Part shown: positions 62,442 to 64,000 of the stretch, one piece after another
How the letters are laid out: every line of letters starts with the position of its first letter
Position numbering within the stretch: position 1 is the first letter of the stretch
Assembly: GCA_004001285.1 (NCBI GenBank)
Contig: AP018697.1
Span: 2,418,001 to 2,482,000 of the forward strand
Length of the DNA: 64,000 nucleotides
Direction: 5' to 3'
Source of the DNA: Arthrobacter sp. MN05-02
GTDB lineage: Bacteria > Actinomycetota > Actinomycetes > Actinomycetales > Micrococcaceae
Translations under genes and position numbers: made by a program
Notes under the pieces: model-generated
Seen by the model: the letters and a program-made list of their open reading frames with translations, nothing else
Told to the model about the DNA's origin: nothing
Databases searched by the model: none

Positions 62442-64000
62442 TTAGAGCGGCGCGCGCTTGTGTGCGTCCACTATCTCGCTCAGCCACTTCGTCAACGGCT
62501 TGATGGCGGGATGCTGGCTTGACGCCGAGCCAAGGTCTTGCCGCAGCAACGCCGACGGAATGTGCGGCTTCGCCTTACCGGACTTCTTGCGGTCGGAGTT
62601 CCATCCCTTCGCCCCGAGGTGGGCCGCCATCGCCTTGAGACCGGAGGGCCCCGTCGCGAACTCCTCCGCGGTTTCCTTGCTCACTTCCCCCATTTCGTCA
62701 GGGCCAAGCATTTTCGCCAGGCGCTCCTGCCCGACCACGTCGAGGAGCAAGCCTTCTAGATCGGAGCTCAGCACGAACGCATCCCACGGCTGCAGCATCG
62801 TGTTGAGCTCCTCTTGGTGCTCGAGCGCAGCCTGGAGGGTCGTCACCCGCCTGTCCGCCAGATCGCGCAAGCCATTGAGGAAGAGCGTGGATGGCTTTGG
62901 ATCCTTGCTCTTCAGAATCTCAACCAGCGCACGCTTGTTATCGCCGCTCTTATGAACGCCGTCCTTATCAGTGAGCACAAAGGCGCGGACGCCGAAGAGC
63001 TGAGAGAGTCGGAGTAGGTGCGAAATTGTTGTGATCCCGGAGGCCTCGATTACGGCGATGCCGAGGGCGTAGTGGCCCCCCGGACCACCGGTGATGCTCT
63101 CCAGCAGGTAGTCGATGACGAGCTTGTCGCCGTTGCCCTCGACCAGGATCACCGAGCTGGCGAACACGAGCTCGCTGTTGGTCGCGTCGCAGTAGCGAGT
63201 CAATCGCCCTTCTTCGTCAACAGCCAGGTCCGGCTTCCACGCCGAGTACGTCATACCTTCTGGACTAAGTGGAAGTCGCGCAATTCTCGTGACCGAGAAC
63301 GAGTCGACGAGCACCGGGCTGTGGGTCGTCACGAGCAGCTGGGCCTCCGCCGAGATGCCTTTTAGGATCTTGGCCATGGCTCGCTGCGTCTGCGGGTGGA
63401 GAAACGCCTCCGGCTCTTCGATGGCGAAGATGACGTTGGTGCCTGCCTGCCTGCTCTTCGACGAGACGTAGCGAAGGATTCCGAGCACCAGGGCGGACTG
63501 GAATCCGGTGCCGCGCTCGGCGATCGGGACCACGACGTCATCGTGACTGGTAATCACGGCTTCTCTGAGCATTCCGCGCAGCGCGTGCTCGGGCGCAGGC
63601 AGATCGACTCCGAGGACCGGATCCTGGAACGGGAGTTCCGCCGCCACCGACTTCACTGACTCGATGAGGACCTCCCGAACGAGATTCTCGACAGGCTCCA
63701 TCGCCTTCGCGAAGTCCTTCTGGAGCTGCGTGGAGCGGGAGTTACCCGAGCGAACAAGTACGCCTTCCAGGGTGTCGTGGAGCCGCGTCAACGACTGGTC
63801 TGCATCACCCTGGTCGGCACCGCTTACCCTGATGGAAGGAATCTTCACGAAGTCGAACGACTGGAGCACCCACTCGTAGATTTCGCGAGACCGCGCATCG
63901 GTACTGTTCCACATGCGATAGCTAATCTTGCCGTTCCTCGAGCAGGTGATCTGGACCCAAAACGTTCCGTCGCGGCCGAGCATGCCGCCCAGCTCGTCGG
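62442..64000 (-). CDS. OLD-family AAA ATPase with TOPRIM nuclease domain (cut by window edge)
   Basis: The C-terminal ~519 residues of an overcoming-lysogenisation-defect type nuclease. The frame stays open to the window edge (DELGGMLGRDG upstream of the first ATG), so the Walker A part lies to the right. Visible are the ABC-type signature region ERGTGFQSALVLGILRY, Walker B FAIEEPEAFLHPQTQRAM, the H-loop TTHSPVLVDSF, and a TOPRIM domain with ASSVILVEGNGDKLVIDYLL and the DxD-type FVLTDKDGVHK. OLD proteins are found in phage defence, alone or with a UvrD-like helicase (Gabija). No helicase follows on the downstream side here. Confidence 0.82.
   Translation of the reverse strand, partial: DELGGMLGRDGTFWVQITCSRNGKISYRMWNSTDARSREIYEWVLQSFDFVKIPSIRVSGADQGDADQSLTRLHDTLEGVLVRSGNSRSTQLQKDFAKAMEPVENLVREVLIESVKSVAAELPFQDPVLGVDLPAPEHALRGMLREAVITSHDDVVVPIAERGTGFQSALVLGILRYVSSKSRQAGTNVIFAIEEPEAFLHPQTQRAMAKILKGISAEAQLLVTTHSPVLVDSFSVTRIARLPLSPEGMTYSAWKPDLAVDEEGRLTRYCDATNSELVFASSVILVEGNGDKLVIDYLLESITGGPGGHYALGIAVIEASGITTISHLLRLSQLFGVRAFVLTDKDGVHKSGDNKRALVEILKSKDPKPSTLFLNGLRDLADRRVTTLQAALEHQEELNTMLQPWDAFVLSSDLEGLLLDVVGQERLAKMLGPDEMGEVSKETAEEFATGPSGLKAMAAHLGAKGWNSDRKKSGKAKPHIPSALLRQDLGSASSQHPAIKPLTKWLSEIVDAHKRAPL

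Noticed and set aside
62290..62487. 65-codon minus-strand frame ending in repeat copy C
   Set aside because: Only the repeat-encoded tail is recognisable; the rest has no gene-like features, so it is treated as repeat, not gene.
1..64000. tRNA, rRNA, CRISPR or riboswitch
   Set aside because: I looked for T-loop-like GGTTCGAATCC sequence, repeated spacers and conserved riboswitch cores and found none that holds up.

Overview
The window is chromosomal DNA of a high-GC actinobacterium, most likely a member of the Micrococcaceae close to Arthrobacter. The evidence is the GC-rich third codon positions, frequent GTG starts, actinobacterial families (DUF3107, DUF3117, Mrp, a SigE/RseA pair, mycobacterial-type DapD, a fused DppD-DppF ATPase) and a gene order that matches two stretches of the Mycobacterium tuberculosis chromosome as I recall them (around Rv3206c-Rv3211 and Rv1165-Rv1233c). 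I see no rRNA, tRNA or CRISPR array.

Layout. 1-13 kb: hemE (cut by the window edge) divergent from hemA, MoeZ-type sulfurtransferase, TetR regulator, DUF3107, ferritin-like protein, YdeI-like protein, RNB ribonuclease, DEAD-box helicase, orphan DNA methyltransferase, PHP phosphoesterase, aminopeptidase P. 13-24 kb: envelope stress and cofactor block with a general-stress membrane protein, MgtE/CBS-like protein, DUF1003, Mrp, TatB, RseA, SigE, O-methyltransferase, DUF3117, mannosyltransferase, Tag glycosylase, DivIVA-like protein and LOG protein. 24-27 kb: gluABCD glutamate ABC transporter. 27-36 kb: lysine/diaminopimelate genes dapE, dapD and dapC with fdxA, plus galE, gltA, a winged-helix regulator with a clear palindromic operator and small unknown genes. 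36.5-52 kb: typA followed by two complete peptide/nickel-type ABC importers on the minus strand, each led by a lipoprotein gene and a strong hairpin. 52-55.8 kb: a flavin-dependent oxidoreductase, a broken acyltransferase, and a TetR regulator divergent from a DUF4188 gene with an operator between them.

From about 55.8 kb to the right edge the character changes: GC and codon bias drop, spacers are long, a broken aldo/keto reductase and an IS3-family transposase remnant occur, and a degenerate ~35-nt sequence is repeated three times in the same orientation. Between repeats lies a 1323-residue protein with an N-terminal helix-turn-helix, a nuclease-fold-like segment and a long alpha-helical C-terminal part. 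At the edge lies an OLD-family ATPase/TOPRIM nuclease. I read this as a genomic island carrying candidate anti-phage genes. The repeats resemble the last codons of ychF, which suggests integration at that gene.

A technical caution runs through the window. At least eight normally intact genes (helicase, mrp, rseA, sigE, tag, LOG, typA twice, acyltransferase) are interrupted by 1- or 2-nt indels, almost all insertions in short homopolymers or dinucleotide runs. This pattern fits sequencing or assembly error better than gene decay. The aldo/keto reductase is different: it has also lost its catalytic aspartate and is probably a real pseudogene.
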